This document shows positions 33,744 through 43,976 of a stretch of DNA of 64,000 bases, in pieces. The number at the start of each line of letters is the position of its first letter. The stretch's first letter is position 1. Made by a program: the position numbers and the translations under genes. The notes beneath the pieces were generated by a model. That model worked only from the letters and a program-made list of their open reading frames with translations, ran no database searches and was not told the DNA's origin. Source of the stretch: Erwinia sp. (GTDB taxonomy: Bacteria; Pseudomonadota; Gammaproteobacteria; Enterobacterales; Enterobacteriaceae); NCBI GenBank assembly GCA_964016415.1, contig OZ024666.1, forward strand, positions 2,895,310 to 2,959,309, read 5' to 3'.

Positions 33744-34562
33744 TCAGTCAATACTGAACAACGCCAGCAGCTCATCAACCTGATTTCGCCCTGAACCACT
33801 GCGACTGATTGACCGACGTGCTTTGATCTTATGTAATTGTGCCGCCTGATACCATAATCGTGTCAGTGGCGTATCGTGGTTTGATATCAATACCGGAATA
33901 TTGCTCTCCTTCGACAGTCTAACAGCCAACTCTGCCAGATGCTCCTGCTGGCGCAAACTAAAACTATTTGTGTGATATGACGTAAAATTTGCTGTTGCAG
34001 ACAAAGGAGCGTAAGGAGGGTCGCAATAGATGACCGAGCCGTGAGAGGCAAGAGCCAGTGTCACGTCATACGATTCACATACAAAGGTGGCATTCTGCGC
34101 ACGTTCAGAAAACCAGTACAGTTCATCTTCAGGAAAATAAGGCCGACGGTAACTGCCGAAAGGGACATTAAACTCACCCTTTGAATTATAACGACAGAGT
34201 CCGTTATAACAATGACGATTCAGATAGAGAAACAGCACGCCACGCCGGTAGGGATCACTACAATTATTGAATTCCAGACGATGTGCATAGTAAAAATCAG
34301 CTTGATTCGCCTCCGGCGTAAAAAAAAGTTTTGCATCGCTGACAAAATCGACCACCCGGTGCTTAACAATATTATAGAGATTGATCAGGTCGCTATTGAT
34401 GTCAGCCAAAATGTAGTGCGGAAAATAGGTATTCAGGAACACGGAGCCCGCACCAACGAAAGGCTCTACCAGGCAATTCCCTTCAGGAAGATGACGCTGG
34501 ATATCACTAATAAGAGGAAATTTCCCCCCTGCCCACTTAAGAAAAGCGCGATTTTTTTTCAT
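33744..34562 (-). CDS. dam: DNA adenine methylase Dam (GATC)
   Basis: The product has 272 residues, close to E. coli (278). Motif I, LVEPFVGAGSVFLNT, binds SAM, and the catalytic DPPY is in YCDPPYAPLSATANF. The N-terminal KKNRAFLKWAGGKFPLI is typical. Dam methylates adenine in GATC and guides mismatch repair, replication timing and some phase switches. It is intact, in operon with damX upstream and rpe downstream. Confidence 0.96.
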   Translation of the reverse strand: MKKNRAFLKWAGGKFPLISDIQRHLPEGNCLVEPFVGAGSVFLNTYFPHYILADINSDLINLYNIVKHRVVDFVSDAKLFFTPEANQADFYYAHRLEFNNCSDPYRRGVLFLYLNRHCYNGLCRYNSKGEFNVPFGSYRRPYFPEDELYWFSERAQNATFVCESYDVTLALASHGSVIYCDPPYAPLSATANFTSYHTNSFSLRQQEHLAELAVRLSKESNIPVLISNHDTPLTRLWYQAAQLHKIKARRSISRSGSGRNQVDELLALFSID

Positions 34563-34680
34563 GCCGTCGTTAGTTTTACTTACTCTTCGGGCTGCGGATA
34601 ATCCGACAGCAGAACTGCGCTTTATACTTTCAACATAACACGTTGATAAATACTCGTTTTATATAGCTTTCATGCTGCCG

Positions 34681-35649
34681 CTATTTTTTTATCTCTTTTT
34701 TCACCTGGCTTACAGATTTGACCCAAGGTTGTTGCGCCTTAACCTCTGCAGGTAGAGCAGCTACTGCACGTTTTGCCTCTGCCGGGGTGGCATAAGCACC
34801 ACTGATCAAAACATACCACGGTTGGCCGTTACGCTCTGTTTTATAAACATGGTAGTTGGTTAATTGCTGGTTTTTTGCCCAGCGCTGTTGTGATTCAGCC
34901 TGCGACGCTCCACTTAACTGCAGTGTGTACTCACCCTTTAATGGAGTACTTGCACCCTGGGATGACGCTGGTGAAGGTGCGGTTGCATGAGACTGACGAT
35001 CAACACGACGAGCTTCAGGATGCGCTCTGGTGACAATACGAGCGGGCTCTTTTGGAGCTGCCGTATTTGTAGCAACAGAAGCCGGTTTATTATTCCCAGA
35101 GCTGCCAGTGCGAGCGCCAGGAGAAGCGACCGTTGCAGCGGCAGTAGGAAGCGAACTGAGGCTGTTTTGTGCACCTTGAGCTACCGTATTCAGTTGCTCC
35201 TGATCTTGCACATTCTCCAGAGCCCGATTGAGATCGCCTGGCACTTCGACACGTTGCTGGTTAGCCGGTTCTGGCAACACGGCAGCTTGCGTCGGGGTTG
35301 GTGATACCGCAGGAAAACTGATCTGCTGATGACCTTCTGAAGTATTTCCTTGTACCGACGGAGCCGTGGTCATTGAAGATGAACCTGAAAGATTAATACT
35401 TCTGCTACCATTACCAGGTAAAGTAGCATTCGCCGCTGTTTGCGTATTTCCTGAAGGCTGGCTGGCCGGAGTGGTCAATGCCGCACCAATCCCAAGCACC
35501 AGCAGTAAAAGCACTAAAATTCCCACTGCCATCATCAGATGCTGCCGGGAAAAGGAAAATTTCGCTACCGTCGATACCTTACGCTGCCGGGTAGGACGAC
35601 GATCGCTGGTATCAGGTTTTAACTCATCTTCGGGTTTAAAATCTTCCAT
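34681..35649 (-). CDS. damX: Cell division protein DamX (SPOR domain)
   Basis: The product has 322 residues from MEDFKPEDELKPDTSDRRP, with a strong GGAGGTGG site. A cytosolic N-terminus precedes one membrane helix (HLMMAVGILVLLLLVLGIG, around residues 37-55). Then comes a long Pro/Ser/Ala-rich periplasmic linker, and a C-terminal SPOR domain (YTLQLSGASQAESQQRWAKN) that binds denuded septal glycan. It is about 100 residues shorter than in E. coli; acidic stretches of the cytosolic part and some linker are missing, which is common variation in this family. Confidence 0.93.
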   Translation of the reverse strand: MEDFKPEDELKPDTSDRRPTRQRKVSTVAKFSFSRQHLMMAVGILVLLLLVLGIGAALTTPASQPSGNTQTAANATLPGNGSRSINLSGSSSMTTAPSVQGNTSEGHQQISFPAVSPTPTQAAVLPEPANQQRVEVPGDLNRALENVQDQEQLNTVAQGAQNSLSSLPTAAATVASPGARTGSSGNNKPASVATNTAAPKEPARIVTRAHPEARRVDRQSHATAPSPASSQGASTPLKGEYTLQLSGASQAESQQRWAKNQQLTNYHVYKTERNGQPWYVLISGAYATPAEAKRAVAALPAEVKAQQPWVKSVSQVKKEIKK

Positions 35650-35746
35650 TAAACCACCTCCAGTAAAGCAAACAACATCCAGTACAGCAAACCTGTCGTT
35701 CCACACAACTGACGATCAGTTCACTAATGGCAACCACAATATGGAA

Positions 35747-36829
35747 CTAGCAACAATCAGCAATCGCACTCAATACCAGGTCATGCGATACACCACCACG
35801 CACTTCTGCTTCGCCGATAGCCCGAGGTAATACCAGCCGTAACTCACCAGCCAGTACTTTTTTATCTCGCATCATATGCGGGAGATAATCCTCTGGCTTC
35901 ATTTCTTCAGGCCCGGACACTGGCAACCCTGCACGAGTAAGCAAATGAATAACTCTTTCGCTATCGCTGGCAGAGAAGGAGCCCAATCGCTCGGCAGTTC
36001 TGGCAGCCATTACCATGCCAGCTGCCACAGCTTCGCCGTGAAGCCAGTTTCCGTATCCCATCTGGGCCTCAATAGCATGGCCGTAAGTGTGACCAAGGTT
36101 GAGTAAAGCACGAACACCATGTTCACACTCATCTGCTGCAACCACCTGAGCTTTCAGCTCACAACAGCGGCGAATGCAATAAGCTAATGCAGCTTCATCA
36201 AGCGCCATCAACGCATCCAGATGTGTTTCAAGCCAGTTAAAAAACTCGCCGTCGAGAATAATACCGTATTTGATCACCTCAGCCAGCCCCGAGGCTAACT
36301 CTTTTGCAGGTAAGGTGCGCAAACAGTGAATATCGATGATTACGGAGGCCGGCTGGTAAAACGCCCCTATCATGTTTTTGCCCAGAGGATGATTAACGGC
36401 AGTTTTTCCACCGACGGAAGAATCAACCTGAGCCAACAGAGTTGTGGGCATTTGTATAAAACGTACGCCACGCTGATAACTGGCCGCTGCAAATCCGGTC
36501 AGATCACCAATCACACCGCCACCCAAGGCGATCAGGGTAGTGTCTCTGCTGTGCTGCTTTTCGAGCAATGAGGTAAAGACCTGGTCCATGACAGGTAAGG
36601 TTTTGTATTGCTCTCCATCAGGAAGAATCACTTCATCAACCTTGACCCCCACCAGCTCCAGTTGCTGCCTGACAGTGTGGAGATAAAGTGGTGCCAGCGT
36701 CTGATTAGTCACCAGCATTGCCCGGTCACCTTTTTTCAGCGGCGCCCAGGCCCCGGGGTCGTTAAACAGACCGCCAGCAATCGTTATCGGGTAGCTACGC
36801 GCCCCCAGGATGACGTCAATCTTCTCCAT
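35747..36829 (-). CDS. aroB: 3-dehydroquinate synthase
   Basis: The product has 360 residues from [20 protein letters not shown] with a GAGGT site; the 36-residue upstream extension overlaps the aroK end and is not conserved. NAD binding is at [19 protein letters not shown], and the active site at [16 protein letters not shown] and [11 protein letters not shown]. It is the second enzyme of the shikimate pathway. The gene lies 50 bases after aroK. Confidence 0.96.
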   Translation of the reverse strand: MEKIDVILGARSYPITIAGGLFNDPGAWAPLKKGDRAMLVTNQTLAPLYLHTVRQQLELVGVKVDEVILPDGEQYKTLPVMDQVFTSLLEKQHSRDTTLIALGGGVIGDLTGFAAASYQRGVRFIQMPTTLLAQVDSSVGGKTAVNHPLGKNMIGAFYQPASVIIDIHCLRTLPAKELASGLAEVIKYGIILDGEFFNWLETHLDALMALDEAALAYCIRRCCELKAQVVAADECEHGVRALLNLGHTYGHAIEAQMGYGNWLHGEAVAAGMVMAARTAERLGSFSASDSERVIHLLTRAGLPVSGPEEMKPEDYLPHMMRDKKVLAGELRLVLPRAIGEAEVRGGVSHDLVLSAIADCC

Positions 36830-36878
36830 TACTGCGACCTCAACATTAACTGTCCCATCAAAGCGGCAACCATCAGAA

Positions 36879-37400
36879 TTAATTGTTTTCCAACATATGA
36901 ATGATTTGATTGGCGACCACTTTCGCACTTTGATCATCAGTGCGAATAGTCACATCGGCAATCTCTTCATATAAGGGATTACGCTCATCCGCCAGGGCTT
37001 CCAGAACTTCCCTTGGTGGCGACTCAACCTGAAGTAACGGACGCTTCTTGTCGCGCTGGGTTCTTGCCAACTGTTTTTCAATAGTCGTTTCGAGGTAAAC
37101 CACCACGCCACGCGCGGAAAGACGGTTACGTGTTTCACGTGATTTAACAGATCCTCCTCCGGTTGCGAGGACGATGCCTTGTTGTTCTGTCAGTTCATTG
37201 ATGATTTTTTCTTCGCGATCGCGGAAACCTTCTTCGCCTTCAACGTCAAAAACCCAGCCCACATCTGCGCCAGTGCGTCGCTCAATTTCATGATCAGAAT
37301 CAAAAAATTCCATATTGAGTTGCTGGGCTAATTGACGCCCAATAGTGCTTTTGCCGGCACCCATAGGCCCAACCAGAAAGATATTGCGTTTCTCTGCCAT
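36879..37400 (-). CDS. aroK: Shikimate kinase I
   Basis: The product has 173 residues, the E. coli length. The P-loop is [16 protein letters not shown], the shikimate site is [19 protein letters not shown], and the [12 protein letters not shown] loop is present. It phosphorylates shikimate. It is the first gene of the aroKB-damX-dam-rpe-gph-trpS cluster. Confidence 0.97.
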   Translation of the reverse strand: MAEKRNIFLVGPMGAGKSTIGRQLAQQLNMEFFDSDHEIERRTGADVGWVFDVEGEEGFRDREEKIINELTEQQGIVLATGGGSVKSRETRNRLSARGVVVYLETTIEKQLARTQRDKKRPLLQVESPPREVLEALADERNPLYEEIADVTIRTDDQSAKVVANQIIHMLENN

Positions 37401-37784
37401 TTTTTCGGTATTACTAAGACAATGTGTTAATGATACCCCACCTCTCAGGGTAGGACATGAACTGAAACCTCATAAACGATAGTGCGAGAATCAGATAAAA
37501 ATTATCTCAATACTCAAGGTGTTTTGGCAACCGATTAAATTACCTACGGCAACTCAGACACCACATTATGCAAAGTTTCAGTGCGCCTCACTGTTCATAC
37601 TTTAGCCAAGGTGATGCGCTGCTGTATAAAGAAAAAATGAAGCGGGATATACAGTTTCCTGCCGGAGCATCGCTCCACAAAATGAAAATCGCTAAACCTT
37701 GTAAGCTAAATCTGTCTCTGCGTCAAACGCAGATGAACATAACTGAGGAAAAAGTACAGAGATTTTTATCCCTCGACTGACTCA
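37401..37784. other. aroK-hofQ spacer, no gene recognised
   Basis: This 384-base gap should hold the aroK promoter region. A 70-codon plus-strand frame (37568-37780) has no recognisable family and no good ribosome binding site. In E. coli there is likewise a long upstream region before aroK. I see no repeat or RNA gene here. Confidence 0.5.
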
Positions 37785-39026
37785 TCAGCTACCACGCACC
37801 AGCCTTGGAGTGATAAAAACCACTAATTCACGACGCTTCTGCTCGTCGGCGGTATAACGAAACGGCGCACCGATACCGGGCATATCTCCCATCAGCGGAA
37901 CTTTCCGTTCATCCTGCTTATGGTGTTGCTGAAAGATGCCCCCAAGCGCCAGCGTTTGACCATCAGTTATCGTCACTTCAGTTTGTATCTCCTGCTTATC
38001 TATCGCCAGATACTCACCTCCACCACTACGCACCGTTTTGCTTGGTACATTTTGGCTGATATGCAACTTTAACGTGATCCTTCCATGAGGAAGCACCAGC
38101 GGTGTCACTTGCATGCCTAATACAGCCTCTTTAAATTCGATACTGGTTTTCCCCTGGTTGCCGCTGGCAACTTCATAGGGAATTTCGGTACCTTGCTTGA
38201 TACTGGCCGTTTGTTGATGGGAGGTAAACAATCTGGGACTGGCTATAATTTCCAGCTTGTGCTCCTGTTCGAGCGCGCTGAGTTCCAGATCCAACAACGC
38301 ACCGCTCATCTTTGCCACGGTGAATCCGGCAGAAAACGCAGGGTTTGCAACCGGGGTATCAACACGTAACTGGCTGCGGCGCAGAGCCTGACTCACTTGT
38401 TCATCACTGCGATTTCCCCAGCGAACACCCAATTCACGCAGACTCTCCTCACCAATAGTAACAATATGCGCTGCCAGCTCGACCTGTTCAACTGGCACAT
38501 CTAACGCCTTAATCCAACGTTCAGTATCATCCAGCGCCTGTGAGGTATCGCGCAACAATATTCGGTTCGCCCGACTGTCAGCAGTGATACTACCATGGGA
38601 AGTCATTAACTGCTTACCATTAGCAGTAAAGTGACGACTCACTTCATCAGCATTAGCATAAGCCAGCTCGATAATGCGATTCTCAAGCGCCGCAGGGAGC
38701 GAGTCACTGCCATACAGCTGGCCCCCTGTACCCTCAGCAATACTGGGATAAACCATCAGGACATTACCCTCTTTCATCACCGAGAGTCGTGCCATTTTCA
38801 CGATCAATGACAACGCTTGCTCCCAGGGCACGCCCTGCAAACGCAGTGAGATGGTGCCTTCAACTTCCGGCGCCACCAGCACATTTAACCCTTTCCACTC
38901 AGCCAGCGTCTGGATAACCTGCGCCACAGGAGCCTGATCGAAGGTCAGAGAGACAGGTTCAACCTCTGCATTCACCGCATTAAGGGGCAACCACAGTAAC
39001 ATAGTGAGGCTGAAGAATTTCAGCAT
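37785..39026 (-). CDS. hofQ: Secretin HofQ (DNA uptake outer membrane pore)
   Basis: The product has 413 residues with a GGAGG site. A signal peptide (LTMLLWLPLNAVNAEVE) is followed by an STN-type domain (QAPVAQVIQTLAEWKGLNVL), short secretin N-domains and the secretin C-domain, with ITDGQTLALGGIFQQHH and VPLMGDMPGIGAPFRYT. It is related to PilQ and ComE. In E. coli, HofQ is needed to use DNA as a nutrient. It overlaps the end of hofP by 47 bases. The gene is intact. Confidence 0.92.
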   Translation of the reverse strand: MLKFFSLTMLLWLPLNAVNAEVEPVSLTFDQAPVAQVIQTLAEWKGLNVLVAPEVEGTISLRLQGVPWEQALSLIVKMARLSVMKEGNVLMVYPSIAEGTGGQLYGSDSLPAALENRIIELAYANADEVSRHFTANGKQLMTSHGSITADSRANRILLRDTSQALDDTERWIKALDVPVEQVELAAHIVTIGEESLRELGVRWGNRSDEQVSQALRRSQLRVDTPVANPAFSAGFTVAKMSGALLDLELSALEQEHKLEIIASPRLFTSHQQTASIKQGTEIPYEVASGNQGKTSIEFKEAVLGMQVTPLVLPHGRITLKLHISQNVPSKTVRSGGGEYLAIDKQEIQTEVTITDGQTLALGGIFQQHHKQDERKVPLMGDMPGIGAPFRYTADEQKRRELVVFITPRLVRGS

Positions 39027-39369
39027 ACCGTCCTCCGGATAACATCACATTTATCATTTCATCGCACCCTATTCTGCGCAACGTCACCCGAGATGGCGTA
39101 ATGGTCAGTAATTGCCATTGGCTATCAAGTTGCTCTCCTTCAAGACGACGCTGCCAGCGTTTATCTGGTGAACGCAGTAACGCAACATAACGATCAGCTC
39201 TCCCTGCCACGCCAGTAACTTGCCAGGGAAGAGGCTGGGCAGTTACTTTCGTGCATAAAGATTGCCCGGGAGGGATGAATGGATTACGAACTTCGCCCCT
39301 CTCTGCTGTAACCATGCCAGAAAGCAGCAGGATCAAAAACGGCGCTCCCCGTCGACTACTCTTTTTCAT
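38980..39369 (-). CDS. hofP: PilP-like protein HofP
   Basis: The product has 129 residues with an N-terminal hydrophobic segment (RGAPFLILLLSGMVTA) and the NPFIPPGQSLC region, where PilP-type proteins begin their beta domain. It is thought to link the inner membrane platform to the HofQ secretin. It lies between hofO and hofQ, overlapping both. Assignment is by position and weak family features. Confidence 0.82.
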   Translation of the reverse strand: MKKSSRRGAPFLILLLSGMVTAERGEVRNPFIPPGQSLCTKVTAQPLPWQVTGVAGRADRYVALLRSPDKRWQRRLEGEQLDSQWQLLTITPSRVTLRRIGCDEMINVMLSGGRYAEILQPHYVTVVAP

Positions 39370-39853
39370 CCGGCCTGCTCACCGTTATCGTCAAGATGAG
39401 ATCACCTGCGTCCTGCCTGATAATCAAATGGGGTATCTCAATATGTGCCGCCAGCGTTTTCAAATAAGCCAGCACACGTTGCAATTGCGACCAGTTTAAC
39501 TTCAGGATCAATACCTCCCCCTGGCGGTCTGGTTGCCACGAAAGTAGCTTCCCCCCGCGGCTGTGACTGACCAGCTCCTCAAGCGCAAAGACGGCGGTAT
39601 GGTGCGCAAGAAGAAGAGTTTGCGACACTGCCCTTTTGGCAAGCAATAATCTGGCTGCGCCTAGCTGGTGCAGCGAGGCAAGCGCATGGATACAGGCTCT
39701 CTGCTGAGCCTGTTGCCGGGCAGCAATGGAGGCTACCTGCTGCGACACAGGAAAGACGACCAGTCTGTCGCCAGCCAGCCAGCACAGAAAAAGTATCAGC
39801 ATCACACTCAACACCCGCAGAGACAGTGACAAATATAACCAACGCAAAAGCAC
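39356..39853 (-). CDS. hofO: PilO-like protein HofO
   Basis: The product has 165 residues with one N-terminal membrane helix (LSVMLILFLCWLAGDRLVVF), then a helical and ferredoxin-like periplasmic part. It fits the PilO role, pairing with HofN in the inner membrane. Sequence likeness is low, as usual for this family; the cluster order hofMNOPQ supports the call. Confidence 0.82.
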   Translation of the reverse strand: MLLRWLYLSLSLRVLSVMLILFLCWLAGDRLVVFPVSQQVASIAARQQAQQRACIHALASLHQLGAARLLLAKRAVSQTLLLAHHTAVFALEELVSHSRGGKLLSWQPDRQGEVLILKLNWSQLQRVLAYLKTLAAHIEIPHLIIRQDAGDLILTITVSRPDEKE

Positions 39854-39864
39854 TGGCTGATCAC

Positions 39865-40407
39865 CTAACGCTCCTTCGCTGTATGTGTTACTGGTGTCGC
39901 CGACAGAATAAAATGCAATATGCCGGGCATCTCCTGCACAACTTTCATCAACTGAACCTGTTGTAATCCTTCAAAACGCTGCAGGCTCTGTTTCCACTGC
40001 ACAAGTTCATCAACCTGCCGGCCATTTCCCTGAATGGTAATCTTCTGCGGAGTCATGGTCAGCGTATTGAGCCATACAGCCGGCAGGGTTTTGCCCAGAC
40101 CGGCGATAAAATCGAGCAGATATGCTAACCGCTGCTGTCGTTGGTGCAACCGATCAGTTTCACGCTGATAACGCTCGATCTGTTTCTGTAACTCAATGCG
40201 TTGTTGCAAAATGCTGTCAATATGCTGATGAGCCTGCTGCCACGCACTGAGAAGACTACGCTGCAGTTGTATGGCCTGGTGCCGGGCTATCAGGTCGATG
40301 CTACCAGCCAGAACCGCAATCAATGCTGACGCCCACAACAGGCGATCGCACTGTATCCGTTGACGAAGCAACTTCGCTCGCCACGGTAAAAAGTTAACTA
40401 ACACCAT
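39865..40407 (-). CDS. hofN: PilN-like protein HofN
   Basis: The product has 180 residues. The start VLVNFLPWRAKLLRQRIQ is the typical PilN-type NLLPWR motif. A membrane helix (LLWASALIAVLAGSIDLIA) and a coiled-coil stretch (LQKQIERYQRETDRLHQRQQ) follow. It overlaps the end of hofM by 10 bases. Confidence 0.88.
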   Translation of the reverse strand: MVLVNFLPWRAKLLRQRIQCDRLLWASALIAVLAGSIDLIARHQAIQLQRSLLSAWQQAHQHIDSILQQRIELQKQIERYQRETDRLHQRQQRLAYLLDFIAGLGKTLPAVWLNTLTMTPQKITIQGNGRQVDELVQWKQSLQRFEGLQQVQLMKVVQEMPGILHFILSATPVTHTAKER

Positions 40408-41234
40408 GCCTGTTCCTCCGGCCTTAATGCCAGCCCGATAGCCAGCGCCAGTGCACCGGATTGCGAGGGAAGTGGTGGATGTTTAAATGTCAGTGCATCG
40501 AGTACAGGTAAAGTAAATGAGCCTGCCGGGGGAGTCTGTTCGTCAATACCACTGTAATAGCACTGATGCACATGAGGAAAAAAACGCGACTTCAAATGGG
40601 AAAAATCCTCAGCATCCTGTAACGGACACCACCCCCAATGCGGCTCCTGCTGAGCAGCCCCATACCATAGCCAATGATCGAACAAACGGTGAACCAACAC
40701 GGCCCCGGGGGGAATCGCCAGAGCTCCAGACAGCACAAATAATGCCGAAGGCGCAATGTCCATCACATCGGGAAACAATCGAGCCTGATGTAAACAGGCA
40801 AGCCAGTCGTTTAGCGTCTCCTGACGGATTGCCGTCATGGTAAGCAGGGTGTTTTCCTTCCCAGCCGTACGATAATCGACCACTAGCTCTTCAAGTGCCA
40901 AAGGGAAAAGACGTTTTGCGTTTGCCGTGACATATTGGCTTCGCATCGGTTCTGCTAATTCGCGGACAGGCCACGATGCACGATGTTGTAACACCGATTG
41001 AGGCGGCAGGCCTACTCGCAATGACAAACGATGTGGTAGCATCTGCCGCCAGCGTTGCAGTAAAGCTACTAAACTGACACGGTGCTGAAAAAAACCGTTA
41101 TGCAGTGTATCGAGAGGTAGTGCATGTGACCACCAATGACAAAGTTGCCAGCCTTGACGTCGCCGCTTAATAGCTACGGCACAAAGCATACCATTCTGAA
41201 TATCTAACCCGACTTGCCAGGTATGAAATGCCAT
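40398..41234 (-). CDS. hofM: PilM-like protein HofM
   Basis: The product has 278 residues, with the actin-like PilM start FHTWQVGLDIQNGMLCAVAI. It is a cytosolic partner of HofN in a type IV pilus-like inner membrane platform. It is the first gene of hofMNOPQ and divergent from mrcA, as in E. coli. In this cluster all five genes are open without lesions. Confidence 0.88.
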   Translation of the reverse strand: MAFHTWQVGLDIQNGMLCAVAIKRRRQGWQLCHWWSHALPLDTLHNGFFQHRVSLVALLQRWRQMLPHRLSLRVGLPPQSVLQHRASWPVRELAEPMRSQYVTANAKRLFPLALEELVVDYRTAGKENTLLTMTAIRQETLNDWLACLHQARLFPDVMDIAPSALFVLSGALAIPPGAVLVHRLFDHWLWYGAAQQEPHWGWCPLQDAEDFSHLKSRFFPHVHQCYYSGIDEQTPPAGSFTLPVLDALTFKHPPLPSQSGALALAIGLALRPEEQAWC

Positions 41235-41354
41235 TAGCCCTGCCCTCCGTTATGCGTCAAAGACAAAATGACGTATCAAAGATATAGGCTTGCATTTATA
41301 CTACGCGGCAATTGTTTATAAACTGGCCAATCGGCTCACAATGGAAGAGATCAG

Positions 41355-43910
41355 GTGAAGTTCGTAAAGTATTTATTACTCATCACACTTTTTTGCATTT
41401 TTTTGGGTATCGGTTCTATTTATGGTCTCTATAAATATGTCGAGCCTCAGTTACCTGATGTTGCGACCCTGAAAGATATTCGCCTGCAAACCCCGATGCA
41501 GATTTACAGTGCGGATAATGAATTAATTGCGCAGTACGGTGAAAAACGGCGCATCCCTGTCACGCTGTCAGCGATTCCTCCCCGGCTGCTAAATGCGTTT
41601 ATCGCTACTGAAGATAGTCGCTTTTATGAACACCACGGCGTTGATCCGGTAGGCATTATCCGTGCCGTAACCATTGCAATGACATCAGGGCATGCCTCGC
41701 AAGGAGCCAGTACGATTACCCAGCAACTGGCACGTAACTTTTTCCTTACCCCTGAACGTACCTTCTCACGGAAACTCAAAGAGGTTTTCCTGGCCATCCT
41801 GATCGAACAATCGATGAGCAAAGATGAGATCCTTGAGCTTTATCTGAACAAAATCTACCTGGGGAACCGGGCATATGGCATAGCGGCAGCAGCGCAAGTC
41901 TATTTCGGTAAAAACATTGACCAACTGACCTTAAGCGAAATGGCGATGATTGCCGGGCTACCTAAAGCCCCTTCCACTTATAACCCTATTTATTCACATA
42001 CCCGTGCGTTACAACGTCGTGATACGGTACTGGGGCGGATGTTAAATCAGAATTACATCACTCAATCTGAATACAATGACGCAGTGAATACTCCTCTTGT
42101 CGCCAGTTACCATGCGCCTGAAATTGCATTCTCAGCTCCTTATCTCACTGAAATGGTGCGTCAGGAGATGATAAAACGGTACGGTGAAAATGCTTACAAT
42201 GATGGTTACAAAGTAACTACAACCATCACCCGCCGCTTACAATTAGCCGCTCAGGATGCTGTAGAAAATAATGTCATTGATTACGACATGCGCCATGGTT
42301 ATCGCGGAGCAACCGCTGTGTTATGGCAGCCAGGAGAGGTGGCAAAAAGTGAAGCTCAAATCCTTAAGGTGTTAAAAACACAACCGGGTTATGGCCCATT
42401 TGTCCCTGCGGTAGTCAGAGAGGTTAATAACACAGAAGCCGCATTTATCTTGCGTGATGGCACTCGTGGCAGACTCACTCTGGCCAGTGTACGCTGGGCG
42501 AGACCTTACCGAACAGATACTGTACAAGGCCGCACACCACAAACCGTGAGCGAAGTCCTCCAAACCGGTCAACAGATATGGGTAAGGAAAAAAGATGACA
42601 ACTGGTTGCTCGGTCAAATACCGGATGTCAACTCATCACTGGTTTCTCTCGACCCGAACAATGGTGCCGTACTCGCCATAGTGGGCGGGTTTGATTTTGA
42701 ACAAAGCAAATTTAACCGCGCCACTCAGGCGGTACGACAAATTGGTTCCAATATAAAACCCTTTTTATATACCGCAGCGATGGATCGCGGTTTAACGCTG
42801 GCCTCCATGTTAAATGATGTTCCTATATCTCGCTGGGATGCTGGTGCTGGTGCTGACTGGCGGCCAAAAAATTCCCCACCCACCTATGACGGCCCCATCC
42901 GTTTGCGCCAGGGATTAGGGCTATCAAAAAATGTCGTGATGGTACGAGCCATGCGGGCGATGGGTGTCGATTATGCCGCCGATTATTTGCAACGCTTCGG
43001 CTTTCCAGCCGAAAATATTGTTCATACCGAGTCACTGGCATTAGGATCAGCAGCATTTACTCCTCTGCAGGTTGCCAGAGGATATTCTGTCATGAGTAAC
43101 GGCGGTTTTTTAATCACACCATACTTTATCAGCAAAATCGAAAATGAAGAGAATAGCGTGGTATTTGCGGAACAACCTAAAATCGCCTGTGCTGCATGCC
43201 AGATTCCGGTGATGTATGGTGATACGCCTAAACTGCTGGCAATGAATGAAGAAAATGTTGAAAATCCTTCCGTTTCTCAGGAAAACCAGGGAACGAGTGT
43301 CCCTGTGCCTTCGCTGATACCCGCCACACCTACGCTCTCAAACGAAGGTGATGCATCACAGTATGCTCCGCATGTCATCAGCACTCCCCTGGCATTCCTG
43401 ATTAAGAGCGCGTTGAATTCAAATGTCTTTGGTGAACCGGGCTGGATGGGTACCGGATGGCGAGCGGGTCGTGACCTGAAACGTAATGATATTGGCGGAA
43501 AGACCGGTACCACCAATAACTCTAAAGATGCCTGGTTCTCTGGCTTTGGCCCGGGGGTTGTTACTTCAGTATGGATTGGTTTTGACGATCACCGACGTGA
43601 TCTTGGCCGTTCAACAGCTTCCGGAGTGATAAAAGATCAGATTTCGGGTTATGAAGGCGGCGCAAAGAGTGCGCAGCCTGCATGGGATGCCTATATGAAG
43701 ATAGCGCTTGAAGGTGTGCCTGTAGCACCATTGACTCCTCCCGAAGGCGTGGTGACCGCCACCATTGATCGTTCCACCGGAAAACTGGCTAATGGGGGCG
43801 GTAATACGCGTCAGGAATACTTCCTGAATGGCACGCAGCCCACGGAGTATACCAGCAGCGACAGTGGAACCACATTGATGGACAACGGCGAGACAAAGGA
43901 ACTGTTTTAG
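41355..43910 (+). CDS. mrcA: Penicillin-binding protein 1A
   Basis: The product has 851 residues, starting at a GTG as in E. coli. One N-terminal membrane anchor is followed by the glycosyltransferase domain (ATEDSRFYEHHGVDPVGI with the catalytic Glu, GASTITQQLARNFF), an OB-like insert, and the transpeptidase domain. That domain has the SxxK motif in QIGSNIKPFLYT, SKN in GLGLSKNVVMVR and KTGTT in DIGGKTGTTNNS. It polymerises and cross-links peptidoglycan with LpoA. All catalytic motifs are intact. Confidence 0.97.
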   Translation: MKFVKYLLLITLFCIFLGIGSIYGLYKYVEPQLPDVATLKDIRLQTPMQIYSADNELIAQYGEKRRIPVTLSAIPPRLLNAFIATEDSRFYEHHGVDPVGIIRAVTIAMTSGHASQGASTITQQLARNFFLTPERTFSRKLKEVFLAILIEQSMSKDEILELYLNKIYLGNRAYGIAAAAQVYFGKNIDQLTLSEMAMIAGLPKAPSTYNPIYSHTRALQRRDTVLGRMLNQNYITQSEYNDAVNTPLVASYHAPEIAFSAPYLTEMVRQEMIKRYGENAYNDGYKVTTTITRRLQLAAQDAVENNVIDYDMRHGYRGATAVLWQPGEVAKSEAQILKVLKTQPGYGPFVPAVVREVNNTEAAFILRDGTRGRLTLASVRWARPYRTDTVQGRTPQTVSEVLQTGQQIWVRKKDDNWLLGQIPDVNSSLVSLDPNNGAVLAIVGGFDFEQSKFNRATQAVRQIGSNIKPFLYTAAMDRGLTLASMLNDVPISRWDAGAGADWRPKNSPPTYDGPIRLRQGLGLSKNVVMVRAMRAMGVDYAADYLQRFGFPAENIVHTESLALGSAAFTPLQVARGYSVMSNGGFLITPYFISKIENEENSVVFAEQPKIACAACQIPVMYGDTPKLLAMNEENVENPSVSQENQGTSVPVPSLIPATPTLSNEGDASQYAPHVISTPLAFLIKSALNSNVFGEPGWMGTGWRAGRDLKRNDIGGKTGTTNNSKDAWFSGFGPGVVTSVWIGFDDHRRDLGRSTASGVIKDQISGYEGGAKSAQPAWDAYMKIALEGVPVAPLTPPEGVVTATIDRSTGKLANGGGNTRQEYFLNGTQPTEYTSSDSGTTLMDNGETKELF

Positions 43911-43931
43911 AAGGGACGGCTTTGATTGTTG

Positions 43932-43973
43932 GTCAGCTCACCTGCAGGAATAATTTTCCACAGGTGAGCTGAC
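43932..43973. terminator. Hairpin between convergent mrcA and nudE
   Basis: A perfect 13-bp stem, GTCAGCTCACCTG/CAGGTGAGCTGAC, lies 21 bases after mrcA and 3 bases beyond the end of nudE. A good T-run is missing on both sides, so it may terminate weakly or mainly protect 3' ends. Confidence 0.6.
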
Positions 43974-43976
43974 TAA

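Noticed and set aside
37568-37780. A 70-codon plus-strand frame between aroK and hofQ.
   Set aside because: No family likeness and no ribosome binding site. It lies in a region expected to carry the aroK promoters.
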